Source of the DNA: Batillaria attramentaria
Lineage: Eukaryota > Mollusca > Gastropoda > Batillariidae
Reading direction: 5' to 3'
Length of the DNA stretch: 64,000 nt
Assembly (NCBI GenBank): GCA_018292915.2
Contig: JACVVK020000394.1
Location: 162,001 to 226,000, forward strand
Positions 1 through 11,000 of the stretch are shown piece after piece (within the stretch, counting starts at the first letter, position 1; every line of letters starts with the position of its first letter). The notes under the pieces are model-generated. The model was not told where the DNA came from and searched no databases. It saw only the letters and a program-made list of their open reading frames with translations. A program made the position numbers and the translations under genes.

Positions 1-1240
1 TTTGTTGTTGTTGTTGTTTTCATTTTTTTCATGTTTTTTGTTGTTGTTTTTTTATGTTTCATTGTGTTGTTGTTTGTTGTTGTTATTGTTTTTGTTGGGG
101 GGGGGGGGATCGGTTTACTGAGCCACTATTTGTAGTATTCATAACTTTGCTTACCCTGATATGTTTGTTGGCGCCGTATGGATCGCGCTCCACCAGGTCA
201 GGATCACTGCTACCGAAACACATCTTCACCAATGAAGTTCGTCTCTATAGTATACCGGCTCTCCAGCAGTCATACACACACATACACTGTACTCAGTCGC
301 GACACTTTAATCAATAACCCCGTACTACTGACTTCTTTCGCGAGCTGTGGAATCTGTCTACACTGTACTGACACTGATTTCCACTTAGTATCCGATAGTC
401 AGTGGCACACACGGCCCATCATTCAGTGATCCTGAAATAGTCCTGTCTGAGATCAGTACTGACTTCCTCGATACCGCCCACAATGACCGACAAAGAGTTG
501 GTCCTGCCTTTGTCCTGTAACACGCCGCCTGAGAATACCTTGTTTCAGTATTATACTGATACCCCGTCACAGTCACAGCGGTAGAGGAATCTACACAAGG
601 GGTCAGTGTTTGTCCGGTGTTTGGTCAGTCAACTTTGCCTTTCCTTTTGCCTGGCAGAGGGGTTGGTGCCAATGACTAAGCACCCCAGGCAAAGAAAAAG
701 AGGTGGTTCCAAGCTACGGATCTGAGAAGACTGAAATTGGTCGCTGGCACCGGTAGTTCGGCATCGTGTGTGTGCCCGGTGTGTGTGCCGGGGTGTGTGT
801 GCCGGTGTGTGTGTACGTGTACGTTTGTGTGTGTTTTTCATATTTTGTGAAAAAGTGTACGGTCAAAATCTCAAATGACAACTGAATCATGCGGAGGCAA
901 CAGATTTATTTTTCTTCTTCCGGCTCCTGAGCTCCGGCCTCGGAGATGCGGGATTGGTGGATTAGCTAGTGCCGTTAGTGTCTTCATCAAGTTGTGCTAG
1001 ACAGTATATATACTGTATCTCAGTGCCTGACTGTACACCTTGGACTGGGAAACTGTTTTTGTTTTGTTGTTCAGTGTTGTCGGTTGTGGTTCAAGTTTTC
1101 TCTCTCTCTCTCTCTCTCCCTCTCTGGGGGAGAGGGCCCCCCCCCCTCTCTCTCTCTCTCAGTCTCCGCTCTCTCCTATCAGTTGTATAATTTTATATTA
1201 AGTAATTCAGTTAGTGATAACTACGCAGATCCAGGTTGCG
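1..1240. other. Gene-free, low-complexity stretch
   Basis: The first 110 bases are T/G-rich (TTG and T runs) and end in a G run near 99-108. A GT-rich patch lies at 766-835 and a CT/TC run with G and C homopolymers at 1098-1165. Open frames here are short and carry no recognisable domain. Nothing else could be supported. Confidence 0.6.
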
Positions 1241-2700
1241 CCAGTTAATCGGAACCCAAGAGAATTCTTTTCTTGGCCTCAAGCTGCCGAAACCCGAATG
1301 TCACGACCTGAGACCAAATCCGCACCCACCCGTAAGCGTAGCCGCCGTCAGCCAGTCGGTCAGGCGTAGCGGTCACGTAACCGGTTCTGGAGGTGGACCC
1401 CGCAAGCGCAAGGTAAACACTGAGTTGCAGCATAATTATACAGCGGCAGGCCGCCTAATGTTGGGTGGACTCGCGTCTGCTCGAGATCCGTACCGGGCCG
1501 GCGGCTGTGCCCGCTGAAGAGTTGGAAGTCAGCTGCGCTTGTAAGGATACTCACTGAAGACGGTAGACTTCCTCAGGCCACACCAAGCCCTTGGTGATAG
1601 GCCAATGAGAACCCTGGCCGACGCGATCGCCGTCAGATCAGATCTGACAAAATGGGTTTAACACCAAAGAGCGAGGGGACACCCCAGTGATGATCCAAAG
1701 GCAAAAGTACGGATGACAGAACAGACTGAGGCACTGAAAAACAACCCAGACGGACCAGGCATCTGAGAGCCAAGCAGAGATCCTCTGACGTTGCCCAAAG
1801 CTAAGCAAATCAGCGGCCCTCACCCAAAGACACTCGCCCAGCCAAGCAGCCAAAGACACATGCCAGGAACAACTTGTCCTTAAGGGCTAAAAGCCATAGG
1901 ACGTAAAGCAAGCTAATGATGATGATGACGCTCGCAAGTGTGTGTGCAGCCGATGTAGTATAGTCAGTCTATCTTGGTGATATTTCAGACAGTGACCGCG
2001 CCTGTAAAGCTGACACTGACGGAGCCAACACTGAGTAGAGATGCGGCGTACTCGATGACACGGACCACGCCGAGCGCTCGAGTAGTGTAACCGTCACAAC
2101 AGCCGCAGAATTTAAGTAAATGTTCGACTGACCGCTAGCGCAAAGTGTAAAGACTCGAACACTAACTTGACACTGTATCGCATTAAGTGCTCTACTTATC
2201 ATCGAAGATAGAGTATTTCAGTCGAGTGTACAGGCGCACTTACGCGCGAAACTGCTCCAAAACATAACTGAGCCGGCTCAGCGACTGAAACGGAAGGAAT
2301 TAGCCCGTTTAAAAAATCTCTAAGCCGTGGACTCGGCCGGCACGTCTCAGTGCCCGGCGCATACTCGAAAAATACTGCACCCGTGTATGTAAGGGGGTTT
2401 CAAAAACCTTCCACTGGCCCTCCCCCATCCCCTAGCGCCCCCCCCCCCCCACTCCCTGGTCGAACTGTCCCGGCCAAGGTGTTCTCGTTTCCAAAATACT
2501 GACGCCGAGCTTCGGTGTCCAGTGACAAGCGTTTCGCAACGTCGGTCGGAGTGACGCATTGTGGGTATTTTTGGGCTCAGGTTTGGTGACGTCTGATGGA
2601 ACCCAATAGTTTGTGGACAGGAACTAGTGGGCTTTGAACTAGGATAGGCTAGTACCTGTCCTGGAATGCTTTTTGGTTTTAACACTGAAACTAGTCAAAA
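1240..2700. other. CpG-rich unassigned region
   Basis: This stretch has more CpG dinucleotides and fewer microsatellites than its surroundings, for example around 1290-1510 and 1970-2350. Around 1299-1400 short frames encode basic peptides (Arg/Lys-rich), one of which begins with an ATG near 1299 but stops after about 23 codons. A GTAAAC splice-donor-like site follows at about 1411. It could be the promoter or first exon of a gene mostly outside the window, or unmethylated intergenic DNA. No domain is recognised, so no gene is called. Confidence 0.3.
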
Positions 2701-3067
2701 CGGAGCGCTCACAATGCACTTGACTACAGCTATACTAGGTTTATATCTTGGCTCTTGCCTGACCGTGACGGTTGCAGAGATCTTCACCACAAAGAAAGAA
2801 AGGAATATAACAACAACAACAACAAAAATGTAAACAAAAATAAAAATTAAAATTTAAAAAACGGTTGTGGGGTCTGATCCGCGTTCTGAAAGTGTCATTA
2901 TTACATCAAGTTATTACGTGTAAAGGCCTATGACATGGCCGCCGGACCGCTGAGGGGTGGGGTGGGGGGGGGGCGGAGTGCACTACGCTTCATTCAAGAA
3001 CGCTCCATTTTGAGTGGGTAATGGAAACGTGCCACTTTGTCGTTTCTCCTCGCGGTGGCATTCAAAT

Positions 3068-3106
3068 GTTTGTTTGTTTGTTTGTTTGTTTGTTTGTTTG
3101 TTTGTT
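3068..3106. repeat. (TTTG)n microsatellite
   Basis: About ten uninterrupted copies of the tetranucleotide TTTG/GTTT. Confidence 0.9.
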
Positions 3107-3642
3107 CACGGTGTTCCCATGACCACTCCTCCTTCCTTATTCGCCATGCAGGCAATCATTTTGTTTCAGTCGTCCCCATGATCATTATTACTGGGCATTG
3201 AACCTGTATTGCGTTGAACAGAAATTTTGCAAGCCTCAGCTGTAAGATATGCAATACCAAAGCAAAACGCACAACTGCAAACCATGCATGATCGAGCCAG
3301 CTGTACCTGCCACGAGGAGCACTATAAGATAAGAGTCAGCAACCACAATCCGACACCAGTAGGTCACTTCCGGCTATAGTTCCACCAAGGACACTAGATC
3401 CGCTCCTGGGTTCATGTCAATTCAATTCAAGATGGCACCTCTTGCTCTCAGGAAAGCCCATACGCGCTCCAGCCGGCCCGGCCGTCTCTTGACGTCACTG
3501 AAACCAGAAAAACTGAAACTATATATATAGGTGCTGTAAGCTTTCTTAAAACCTATTTATTTAAAACCGATAATTAGTGTGTCTGCTGTTTTTCCCACAT
3601 AACTTACAGCCGTTTGGTACATTCAGTTGCCTACACTGTGAT

Positions 3643-3643
<1 letters not shown>

Positions 3644-3703
<60 letters not shown>

Positions 3704-3731
3704 GTGTGTGCGTGTGTGTGTGTGTGCTAGT

Positions 3732-3795
<64 letters not shown>
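3644..3795. repeat. Long (GT)n microsatellite
   Basis: A GT run of about 150 bases with a few interruptions (GC steps near 3698-3712 and a CTAGTCA break near 3727). It yields spurious valine/cysteine and threonine/histidine reading frames on both strands. Confidence 0.95.
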
Positions 3796-3797
<2 letters not shown>

Positions 3798-3921
3798 GCT
3801 AGTTTCTATGAGTATTCTGCATTTGCTTCTTGGTGTGTAACATTGGGTCTTATGTGGCTGCTTTATGCTGCCTGTGTGTCGTCGACTGTGCCTGCTTTCA
3901 TTTCCGTCATTATCATAGGGA

Positions 3922-4078
3922 AGCCGGGGTGGTCGAATGGTAGAGCGTTGGACTTCAAATGCTCGGGTCGTGAGTTCGAGCCCGGCTGGGGCCAAATATT
4001 TGTGCTGGCTTTTTCATCGTTGCCCCGTCTTTGATATCACCCTATGTGGTGGAAAAGGACGTTAAACCCCCAAACACC
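3922..4078 (+). mobile_element. tRNA-derived SINE, family A
   Basis: The head resembles a tRNA gene, with an A-box-like TGGTCGAATGG and a B-box GAGTTCGAGCCC. It is followed by a conserved body (GGGCCAAATATTTGTGCTGG) and a tail ending GGAAAAGGACGTTAAAC. Related copies or fragments lie at 8800, 9015, 11580 (minus), 43465, 44035 (minus) and 61366. The repeated copies and the missing acceptor-stem complementarity argue for a SINE rather than a working tRNA gene. Confidence 0.8.
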
Positions 4079-4755
4079 CACCCACCCACCCGTCATTATC
4101 ATACTACGGCGTTTAGAGTCTGTTGTTGTGTACATGTACAAGCCCCCTATAAGTCTCCTATATTATTATTATTAACCGACCAGCACGTGCTCCATATCAA
4201 AATGCGGTTTTACTGGCAACTCGTCTCTGCCAACCGGCGAGCTCAGTCAGTTAAAATTGCCCGCCACAAAAGTTATTTTGGAGACTCTTTTTCTGTAGTG
4301 CTCTTCTCATCCAGTCGTCACTGTGTTTCACTGATATCACACGTGTGCAGAATCGGAACACTGTGGCCCGGATGCTGATCAATTCGAAGGCAGTCACTGA
4401 CAGCACCAGGTGTTTGGTGAATTCCTTTTCCATTGCTGTTGTGTCAAAACCATTCTCCATCTCACAGAGGCAAGCGGCTCAGAACAATACCGGTACTTGT
4501 TTACGGAGAGGGACCACCGTGTAACAATCTCTACAGGGGGTAGAATGCTTCAAACGCAACGCTGATTCTATCAGTACGCGGACTGCCTGATAGACATCTC
4601 AGCAAACTTGACTCCACGTCAGAAGACGTTCAGCCGGCGTTCTCCATTAGCTGGCCTAGCCCCGGGCCGATGTTTCTGTCAGTATACTGACTTCTCCTAC
4701 TGACTGTGAAACACGTTGTTAGAGCCGGATCGGTAGTGGCGCAAATGCACCTGCA

Positions 4756-4826
4756 CAGGCGCGTAGGAAGATGCTTAGAGGAAGGGGGGCCCACTAAGTC
4801 GGGTGAGCCATACGGCCGGGGTGAAG

Positions 4827-4899
<73 letters not shown>

Positions 4900-5070
4900 G
4901 ACTGCCAAGGATTGTGTCCTGCGACAGCAGAGCAGGGGGGCCCCACCACTAGTGGGCCCCCTCTCCTCTTATCAAAAGCAAAGGGGACCAAAGATAGTTG
5001 GGCCCCCCTTCCAAAAATCGAACGGGGGCCTGGGCCCCCAGGGCCCCCACACGTGGTTCCTACGCCCCTG
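4756..5070 (+). mobile_element. MITE with CAGG/CCTG ends carrying a GT microsatellite
   Basis: The ends are inverted repeats (left CAGGCGCGTAGGAAG, right GGTTCCTACGCCCCTG). The interior holds G/C-rich blocks with GGGCCC motifs and a (GT)n run at about 4831-4898. The flanking hexamers are CCTGCA and TCTGCA, an imperfect 6-bp target duplication. A second copy of exactly the same length lies in the opposite orientation at 7504-7818. There is no coding capacity, so it is non-autonomous. Confidence 0.8.
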
Positions 5071-5689
5071 TCTGCATGGAAACTGAATGCCCGGGAAACG
5101 GCTATGTCGCCTGTCAGTGTAAATCTGGAGATGCTGGTGACGAGTTCAATTATTTGTTTGTTTGTGTGTTGTTGTTTTTTTCTTGTTCAAAGAGTCCAGA
5201 AAATTTCTTCGTGTAAGGATCGAAACCTTAAAACAACCCGTGATACCACCAAATTTAAAAATCTGGTAGTAGCCAAAACAACAACAATAACAACAACAAC
5301 AACAAAAACCCAACCGCCCATATTTAATCAGATCAGTCCACATTTTTAAATGTAGCCGTTGTCTTTTTGTTCTTGTATATAATTGTTGTTATATTTAGCT
5401 GCTGTTGTATGTAGTTGCTGTTATATATATATAGTATCCGTGTGTTTGTCACGCTTGTTTCATGTTCAGCGATGTCAAACTATAGATTCGTGTACCCCTA
5501 TCTGGAATACTGAACACTCTTGATTTGACTGATTTGAAGAAGTCATGCACAACATGTCCTTCTATGTCAGTAAGACTGCAAATAAGAGGAAAAACGTTCC
5601 ACCGATGTTATTTCATGGAAGTAACATGGTTCCAACATTGGCATGCACCCGACCTCCCAAGACCACCCCTACCTGTCAAAAAGAAAGAA

Positions 5690-6005
5690 AGAAAGAAAAG
5701 AAAAGCAAATAACTTGAGCACAACTGACAACAGCAACAACAACAAACAACAACACCCCCCCCCCCAAGAAAACAAGCAAACAAACAAACAAAAAACCAAA
5801 AAAAAAAAAAACCCAACAACAATAACAACCTAAACAACCAACTAAACAACAGCAACAACAAAAACAGTAACTGAAACACAGAAATAAACAACCAAAATCC
5901 AAAACAATAGAACCAGCCAATCAATTCGGCAACAAAACCAAAAATACAACACTAAAACAAAACGAAAACAACACAACAGCCATCATTTAAAACAAGACAA
6001 AACAA
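5690..6005. repeat. A/C-only low-complexity tract
   Basis: The + strand is almost entirely A and C (AAC, ACA and AAAC steps) for about 300 bases, with very few G or T. A similar tract lies at 33045-33480. Open frames here are artefacts of base composition. Confidence 0.8.
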
Positions 6006-6039
6006 AAACAGAACTGACATGCACCTTTAGCATATAGTA

Positions 6040-6439
6040 CCAAAGACCTTCCTAAGAGAACTATTAGCGGAAGAGTCCTGTCGCACTTCTCCACCCGACA
6101 CACTGTGCCACCGCGGCAACTTCTCGTAGAAGAAACCAGTTTCGGGTGCTCCTGAACAGCCAATGAAACACGCACGGGCAAAGTGCGTTCAGAGCCAGCG
6201 GCGCACACAACATGTAACCATGCTCCATTCCGTTGACTCGCGCTCTTTGTAGACGGGCGGTTACGGCTTTGGATGCAGCTTTCCAGCGGCCGTGCAGTTG
6301 TTGTGGTGGAGAGGTTGGCGGTGTCCCCCTGTACGCTTCTGTTGGCTACTTTGCTCAGCCGGGTCGGGGACAGTTTCCCACCAAATCGATTCTGGACGCT
6401 GAACGACCAACGTGCGCGAAGTCGGCAGCTTTTGAACCG
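6040..6439 (+). promoter_or_regulatory. Candidate CpG-rich promoter / noncoding 5' exon (Rab27?)
   Basis: Seen: a GC- and CpG-rich patch in an AT-rich neighbourhood, ending in a consensus splice donor, ACCG|GTAAGT, with GT at 6440-6441. The next good acceptor that fits a known + strand gene is at 17487, just before the Rab27 start microexon, which itself needs an upstream exon. Inferred: this may be the transcription start and 5' UTR exon of Rab27. A 180-codon minus-strand frame crosses the same patch but shows no known domain. Confidence 0.35.
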
Positions 6440-6444
6440 GTAAG

Positions 6445-7227
6445 TTGAAACTTGAAACAGTTCTGAGCATTTGAGGATTTTGCAAACAACACGTCGGCGT
6501 TTTATGCCTAGGATATGCGCACTAAGCAAGGGAGGCTAATGTGGAAGGTGGAATGTGCAACAGATGTGACAGTCACCCGAAGCAATCTCTGAGTCCAAAT
6601 GATAGACTTCTGCTGTATCAGCACCTGGAAGGTCGTACGGAAAAGTTTAGCTGCGCAGCATGTGGCCGCAGTCCGCACGATTTAGTCAAAACGTTTCTCG
6701 GGACAGTCCCCAGTGACTGTGCCGGTGTAAACATATTGTAACTTTCGCTTCCGTACGCTTTTAGTGTTGTTGCGTCCCAAATCCTTCTCCCTGAAGTGAA
6801 GATGTTGATCTTTTTCCTTTTCTTTTGTTAAAGCGTTCTGTAAACATGTTATTGTATCATTGCTACGGCTGCTTACCGACTTGTGCGTTACATTACTGTT
6901 AAAGTGTTATGTTCGTTCAGAAACGACGTTTGTTATTTTGGATAAAAAAAGGTGTTTACGGATTTCTAAATCAGTTTTGTATTTTAAAAAAAGAGAAAAG
7001 AAACATAAACATTTTAGCAGGGGTTTTGTGTCACACTGAAACCGGGGAAGCCAGTGACACGTAATGCTTATAATGTACTTAGCAGTTCCCATAATATCAC
7101 TCATTTCAAGACATATAGAATCAAACAGTTGCGCATGCACACGTTCACACACAGGTATGCACACATGTATACACACACGTGCGTGCACTCACTTGCACAC
7201 ACACAAACGTTTATTCAAATCAAATTG

Positions 7228-7229
<2 letters not shown>
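6445..7229. other. Gene-free stretch
   Basis: After the candidate donor there is AT-rich sequence with no repeats shared elsewhere in the window and no convincing coding frame. Confidence 0.5.

Positions 7230-7281
<52 letters not shown>
7230..7281. repeat. (CA)n microsatellite
   Basis: About 26 uninterrupted CA dinucleotides. Confidence 0.95.
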
Positions 7282-7284
<3 letters not shown>

Positions 7285-7503
7285 ATTGAAGTCGGATACG
7301 GAAAACGGGGCTTTTAAGAAGAGAGAGTGAGAGAGAGAGAGTTTACTTAGGCTGTTGGCACATGGATGAACTGGGGATTTTCCACAGAAGCAGTATTGAG
7401 TCCCTGGTTGCCCAAAAGCTTATGTCATCATGCATAATTCATGTCATTACCTTGGCCATATTTACAGAATGGTGGCAGGTTTTTCAGCAGTCCTCCCACA
7501 GCC

Positions 7504-7679
7504 CAGGGGCGTAGGAACCACGGAGGCCCTGGGGGCCCAGGCCCCCGTTCGATTTTTGGAAGGGGGGGGGGGGGCCCGAATATCTTTGGGTCCCCCTTGC
7601 TTTTGATAAGAGGAGAGGGGGCCCACCAGTGGTGGGGCCCCCCTGCTCTGCTGTTGCAGGACACAATCCTTGGCACTCA

Positions 7680-7737
<58 letters not shown>

Positions 7738-7818
7738 CTTCCCCCTTCTTCAGCCCGGCCATATGGCTCACCCGACTTAGTGGGCCCCCCTTCCTCTCAC
7801 CATCTTCCTACGCGCCTG
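7504..7818 (-). mobile_element. MITE with CAGG/CCTG ends, second copy, inverted
   Basis: Reverse-oriented copy of the 4756-5070 element with the same length, 315 bp. Its ends are CAGGGGCGTAGGAACC on the left and the complement on the right. It carries (CA)n at 7684-7735 in the position where the other copy has (GT)n. The six bases on each side are identical, ACAGCC (7498-7503 and 7819-7824), a perfect target-site duplication. Confidence 0.88.
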
Positions 7819-8224
7819 ACAGCCTTTCCAGTTCGGATTGAAATGCGACTGACTCATTTTCTCATCCATATCCCATGATTCTCAGCACTCTTCCTGTTTC
7901 ATTTGTTCATTTCTTCATGCGCTCAGCTCCGTGCGAAATTGATTCCATTGTGCAGACAATTTCATCCTGTTCATGTCTCTTTTCTTCTTCTTCTTTTTTT
8001 TTTGCGCTGTGAATTCCCAGAATCTATGACGTGTAGGCTAGATCCTCTCTCGCATGAAAATCATGGTGAAAGACAGAGAGGCAGCCTTTTGTATTATTCA
8101 TGGAGATGTCGCTGATTTGGAACTAGGTGTTTTGTGATTTAGTTGAGCTGGCAACTCAGGTTTGTTCTTCTGGTGGGCAGATGTTTGTGTGTGTGTGTGT
8201 GTGTGTGTGGATATATATATATAT

Positions 8225-8440
8225 TTTTTTAAAGCCCTAACTTCCGAGCCCTCCATGGATTCCATCCATAACACGTAGAGGAGATGGGAAGGGATGAGGG
8301 GGGGGGGGGAGGGGGTGTTACCACTCACTATATAATATAGTTTTTTATTGCCCCAACTCTTTGCTAGCTCAAGTGGTGATCCCCCCATGTTATGGATGGA
8401 ATCCACGGAGGGCTCAGAAGCTAGGGCTTTTTGGAAAAAA
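8225..8440. repeat. Imperfect inverted repeat (foldback)
   Basis: The arms at about 8233-8275 and 8391-8433 are largely reverse complements (CCCTCCATGGATTCCATCC on the left). They enclose a G-rich spacer, and a (GT)n/(TA)n patch precedes the left arm. Single-arm relatives occur near 14160, 14290 and 30740-30860, so the motif is part of a dispersed family. Confidence 0.65.
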
Positions 8441-8669
8441 AAATGCATGATGGTGATGATGAGGATGATGGTAGGATGGATGGAGGTCCATTGGTTTGAG
8501 ACTGCATGACAGGGCTGCATTCTCCAGTACCAACCAGTCCTGAGAACTATGGCACCTGCGGTGCTGGTCGTGTAATCATCCACAGCATCATGGGAAACAC
8601 ACTAAGAACATACCTGTGAAGTGGTAAGTCTCAGCTTTTTGGCAACAGCCTCCCGAGTGGGCCCATAGC

Positions 8670-8790
8670 ACGCCTGCTTTTGGTAGGAGCCGACCTAGGT
8701 AGGAAAAATCCCGCTTGCCTCAGCTGGGATTCGAACCTGGGAGGTCCTTTGTCCGAAGTGTGAGCCACAACACCGTGGGGGCTGGTGCCA
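8670..8790 (-). mobile_element. tRNA-like SINE head
   Basis: On the minus strand there is a tRNA-like B box (GGTTCGAATCCC) with preceding A-box-like sequence. The + strand reads GGGATTCGAACCTGGGAGG. No full cloverleaf could be drawn, so it is read as a SINE relic. Confidence 0.5.
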
Positions 8791-8799
8791 TCCTGATCC

Positions 8800-9118
8800 A
8801 CCATATGACATCGGGGGACTGAGAGCTGAGCTGTAAGAGCATGAGACTTTCAATGCTCAGGTTGTATTCCGGTTTGGGCCAAATATTTGCGCTGGCATTT
8901 TCCTTGTTGCCTCCTCTTTCTTATCACCCAGTTTCCAGTGGAAAAGGATGTTAACCCACAAACAACGAACTGACTACACAATAGTGGCCTTTTCAGCTAC
9001 CGTGGGCTTGTTCCTTGTGGTGTGAGTTTGGGCCAAATATCTGTGCTGACTTTTTGTTCTTTGCCCCATCTTTGGCATCACCCAACGTGTTGTGGAAAAG
9101 GACGTTAAACCCTCAAAC
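8800..9118 (+). mobile_element. Two degraded family A SINE copies in tandem
   Basis: The first copy (about 8800-8965) has the tRNA-like head, the GGGCCAAATATTTGCGCTGG body and the GGAAAAGGATGTTAAC tail. The second (about 9015-9118) keeps only the body and the tail GGAAAAGGACGTTAAAC. Confidence 0.7.
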
Positions 9119-9926
9119 AGCAACCAACTAACTATTGGCTATTGCAGCTAAAGTGGTTTTGTTTCTTGGAGGCCATCTGCGCTGTGTCATCTGCTGACAT
9201 CATCAAGGGGCAGCCCAGAAGGACCGGTTGAACTCTGTAACATAGCACACTAATGCAATTATCCACGGCTGTCTTTGCATAAGGTGTATGTTGGGGTCCA
9301 TTTGAAGCTTTGGCCGTTAGATATCTGTCTGAATACATGCATACACGTGTGTATTAATCATTAATACACATGCATGTATTGTATCGGTCCGAAACATTCA
9401 TTTAATGGGTCAGGCCGATTTGTGGCTTGGCCTATTTGGAGCAATTAGCATTACTGCCATTTTTGACTCTGCTTGTAGCCATTTTGAGGAGAGATTGGCA
9501 ACTAATACAGTCAGGCAGCCTGTTGGCTTTGCTCTGTGACATTTCTGTGTTTGGTCTCTTGTTTAGAACTGTGTCGGCTTAGCCGCGAATTAGTCTTTGT
9601 AGCTTGCGCGGTGTTAAGCCTAAAAAACTCACTCACTTAGAACTGTGTCGGTTTAAAAAAAAAAAAAAAAAATTGTTTTATTATTTAGGCTGGAGGCAAT
9701 GGTTCTAGCACAGGTAAGACTGTGCATAGACTGAAGTGACAAAAAACCCAAAACCAAAACACAACATTACTTGAGGCTGATGGTGAACTATGTTCATGTT
9801 TTTTGAATGTTGCTGCTCCTTTGCTATTGACCATAGACATAGTGGCATAGTGTGACACTGAATTTCCATTCTGTATTTTGCCAGTGTCTGCGTACAGTAC
9901 CCGGGCAGAATTACATATATATATAT

Positions 9927-10528
9927 GATTGAGCGCATGTTTTCGGCTTTAGCGACGCCTTTGTTCCTATTCTATATTAAATGTAATTACATGACATTAC
10001 ACCTAGGCAGTTGCTCCTTCTAAATTATATAGTCTTTTTCCGCTGAAACCTCTTGCAGAGCTTTAGGGTAGCGACGTCTGCTAGTACTGGAGACGCACCA
10101 GATTATTCTGGGGCAGCCTTTTAGTGTTGGTTGGACGCTGCAGCCCTCGTGGGTATCGCCGCATGCTCACCTGATGAGGGTCCCATTGACCCGAAACCAT
10201 GGTCGTGAGCGGCTAAAATCACCAATTCATATGGCCTTGGTTGTACTGACCATTTTCCTCCCGTTGGGAGGGGAATGGGGGCCCTATGAATGGTGAGATA
10301 CCCTTAGATCTGTTAGACGTTTCAGCGGTAGGATGGTAGATCCCCCCCCCCCTTTCCACTGTGGCTTGTAGCCAATATAGGGCAAGGCGGACTTGTCCAC
10401 TGGCATACAAAGCACACATCTCCTAGATCTAGGGAGCGCTCTCAGCTTTACTTACTTCCCCTACTTTCAAATTGACCTGATTGAGCGCATGTTTTCGGCT
10501 TTAGCGACGCCTTTGTTCCTATTCTATA
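9927..10528 (+). mobile_element. Hammerhead-ribozyme retroelement (retrozyme or Penelope-like)
   Basis: A 50-bp sequence beginning GATTGAGCGCATG occurs identically at 9927-9976 and 10479-10528. This gives a 552-bp unit followed by a truncated second unit, the layout expected when a concatemeric or circular RNA is reverse transcribed. The unit contains a type I hammerhead ribozyme (10158-10213). A second copy of the ribozyme-plus-body segment, roughly 95% identical by eye, lies at 23132-23427 in a Rab27 intron. There is no open frame for reverse transcriptase, so it is non-autonomous. Both insertions sit beside TA-dinucleotide runs. Hammerheads are known from metazoan retrozymes and Penelope-like elements; which of the two this is cannot be settled here. 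Confidence 0.75.
10158..10213 (+). ncRNA. Hammerhead self-cleaving ribozyme, type I
   Basis: All parts of the core are visible in order. Stem I is GCTCAC (10165-10170) paired with GTGAGC (10205-10210), with an outer GCC/GGC helix (10158-10160 and 10211-10213) across an internal loop. The core is CTGATGA (10171-10177). Stem II is GGGTC/GACCC with loop CCATT. Then comes GAA and a very short stem III (ACC/GGT, two-base loop). The predicted cleavage site follows C10204. A short stem III is typical of retroelement hammerheads, which often act as dimers. Confidence 0.85.
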
Positions 10529-10979
10529 TATATTATATATAATACTTTCACAGTTCAGGACACAGCCTGGTTAAAAATCATGTGCTGTTTGATGTGCAGC
10601 ATGCAGGACACCCGGCTCAGGTTTGAGTAGGAATTTTCAGGCTGAATTCTGATCTGTTTCTGCTTCTAATGTTTCTTCGTAATGACGTGAAACGTGGCTT
10701 ACTGCCAAACTTTCCTAACCATGGAAAGGTCAGAAATCACATTTTTACATCATTGGCATTTGCATCCAGAGGACTGGGATTTCTTGATTAGAACACACAC
10801 CCAGTTATCGGGCACAGAGAGCAGCTAGCTTAATGGGTGGAAACTTTTTGCGAACTATCTCACAGTGTGATAAAAAGTGATGGAAAATAAAAATTAATAT
10901 TGATCTGCAACACCTCCAGAACCGTGTAGAATATCCCTAGTACATATCAGGATATTGCTTTCTATGAAAGCGATATATA

Positions 10980-11000
10980 TCAGTAGTAGTAGTAGTAGTA
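10980..11000. repeat. (AGT)n short microsatellite
   Basis: Six AGT trinucleotides in a gene-free region (10530-11360) that otherwise shows no recognised feature. Confidence 0.7.

Noticed and set aside
1236..1517. Coding exon with a basic, nuclear-signal-like peptide (GPRKRK before a GTAAAC donor)
   Set aside because: No ATG in frame, no acceptor or partner exon, and no conserved domain recognised.
3561..3995. Long His/Thr and Cys/Val frames over GT/CA runs (also at 4630-5349, 17633-17972, 55208-55492 and others)
   Set aside because: They are translations of dinucleotide repeats with no start context, domains or splice sites.
3925..3995. tRNA gene
   Set aside because: A and B boxes are present, but the arms do not close into a cloverleaf and the sequence recurs with a shared SINE body and tail. 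The same holds for the heads at 8700, 19950, 21330, 23560, 41500, 42580, 52220 and 62300.
5987..6529. 180-codon minus-strand frame over the CpG-rich patch
   Set aside because: No recognisable domain; better explained by GC-rich composition. Kept only as a candidate regulatory or 5' exon region.
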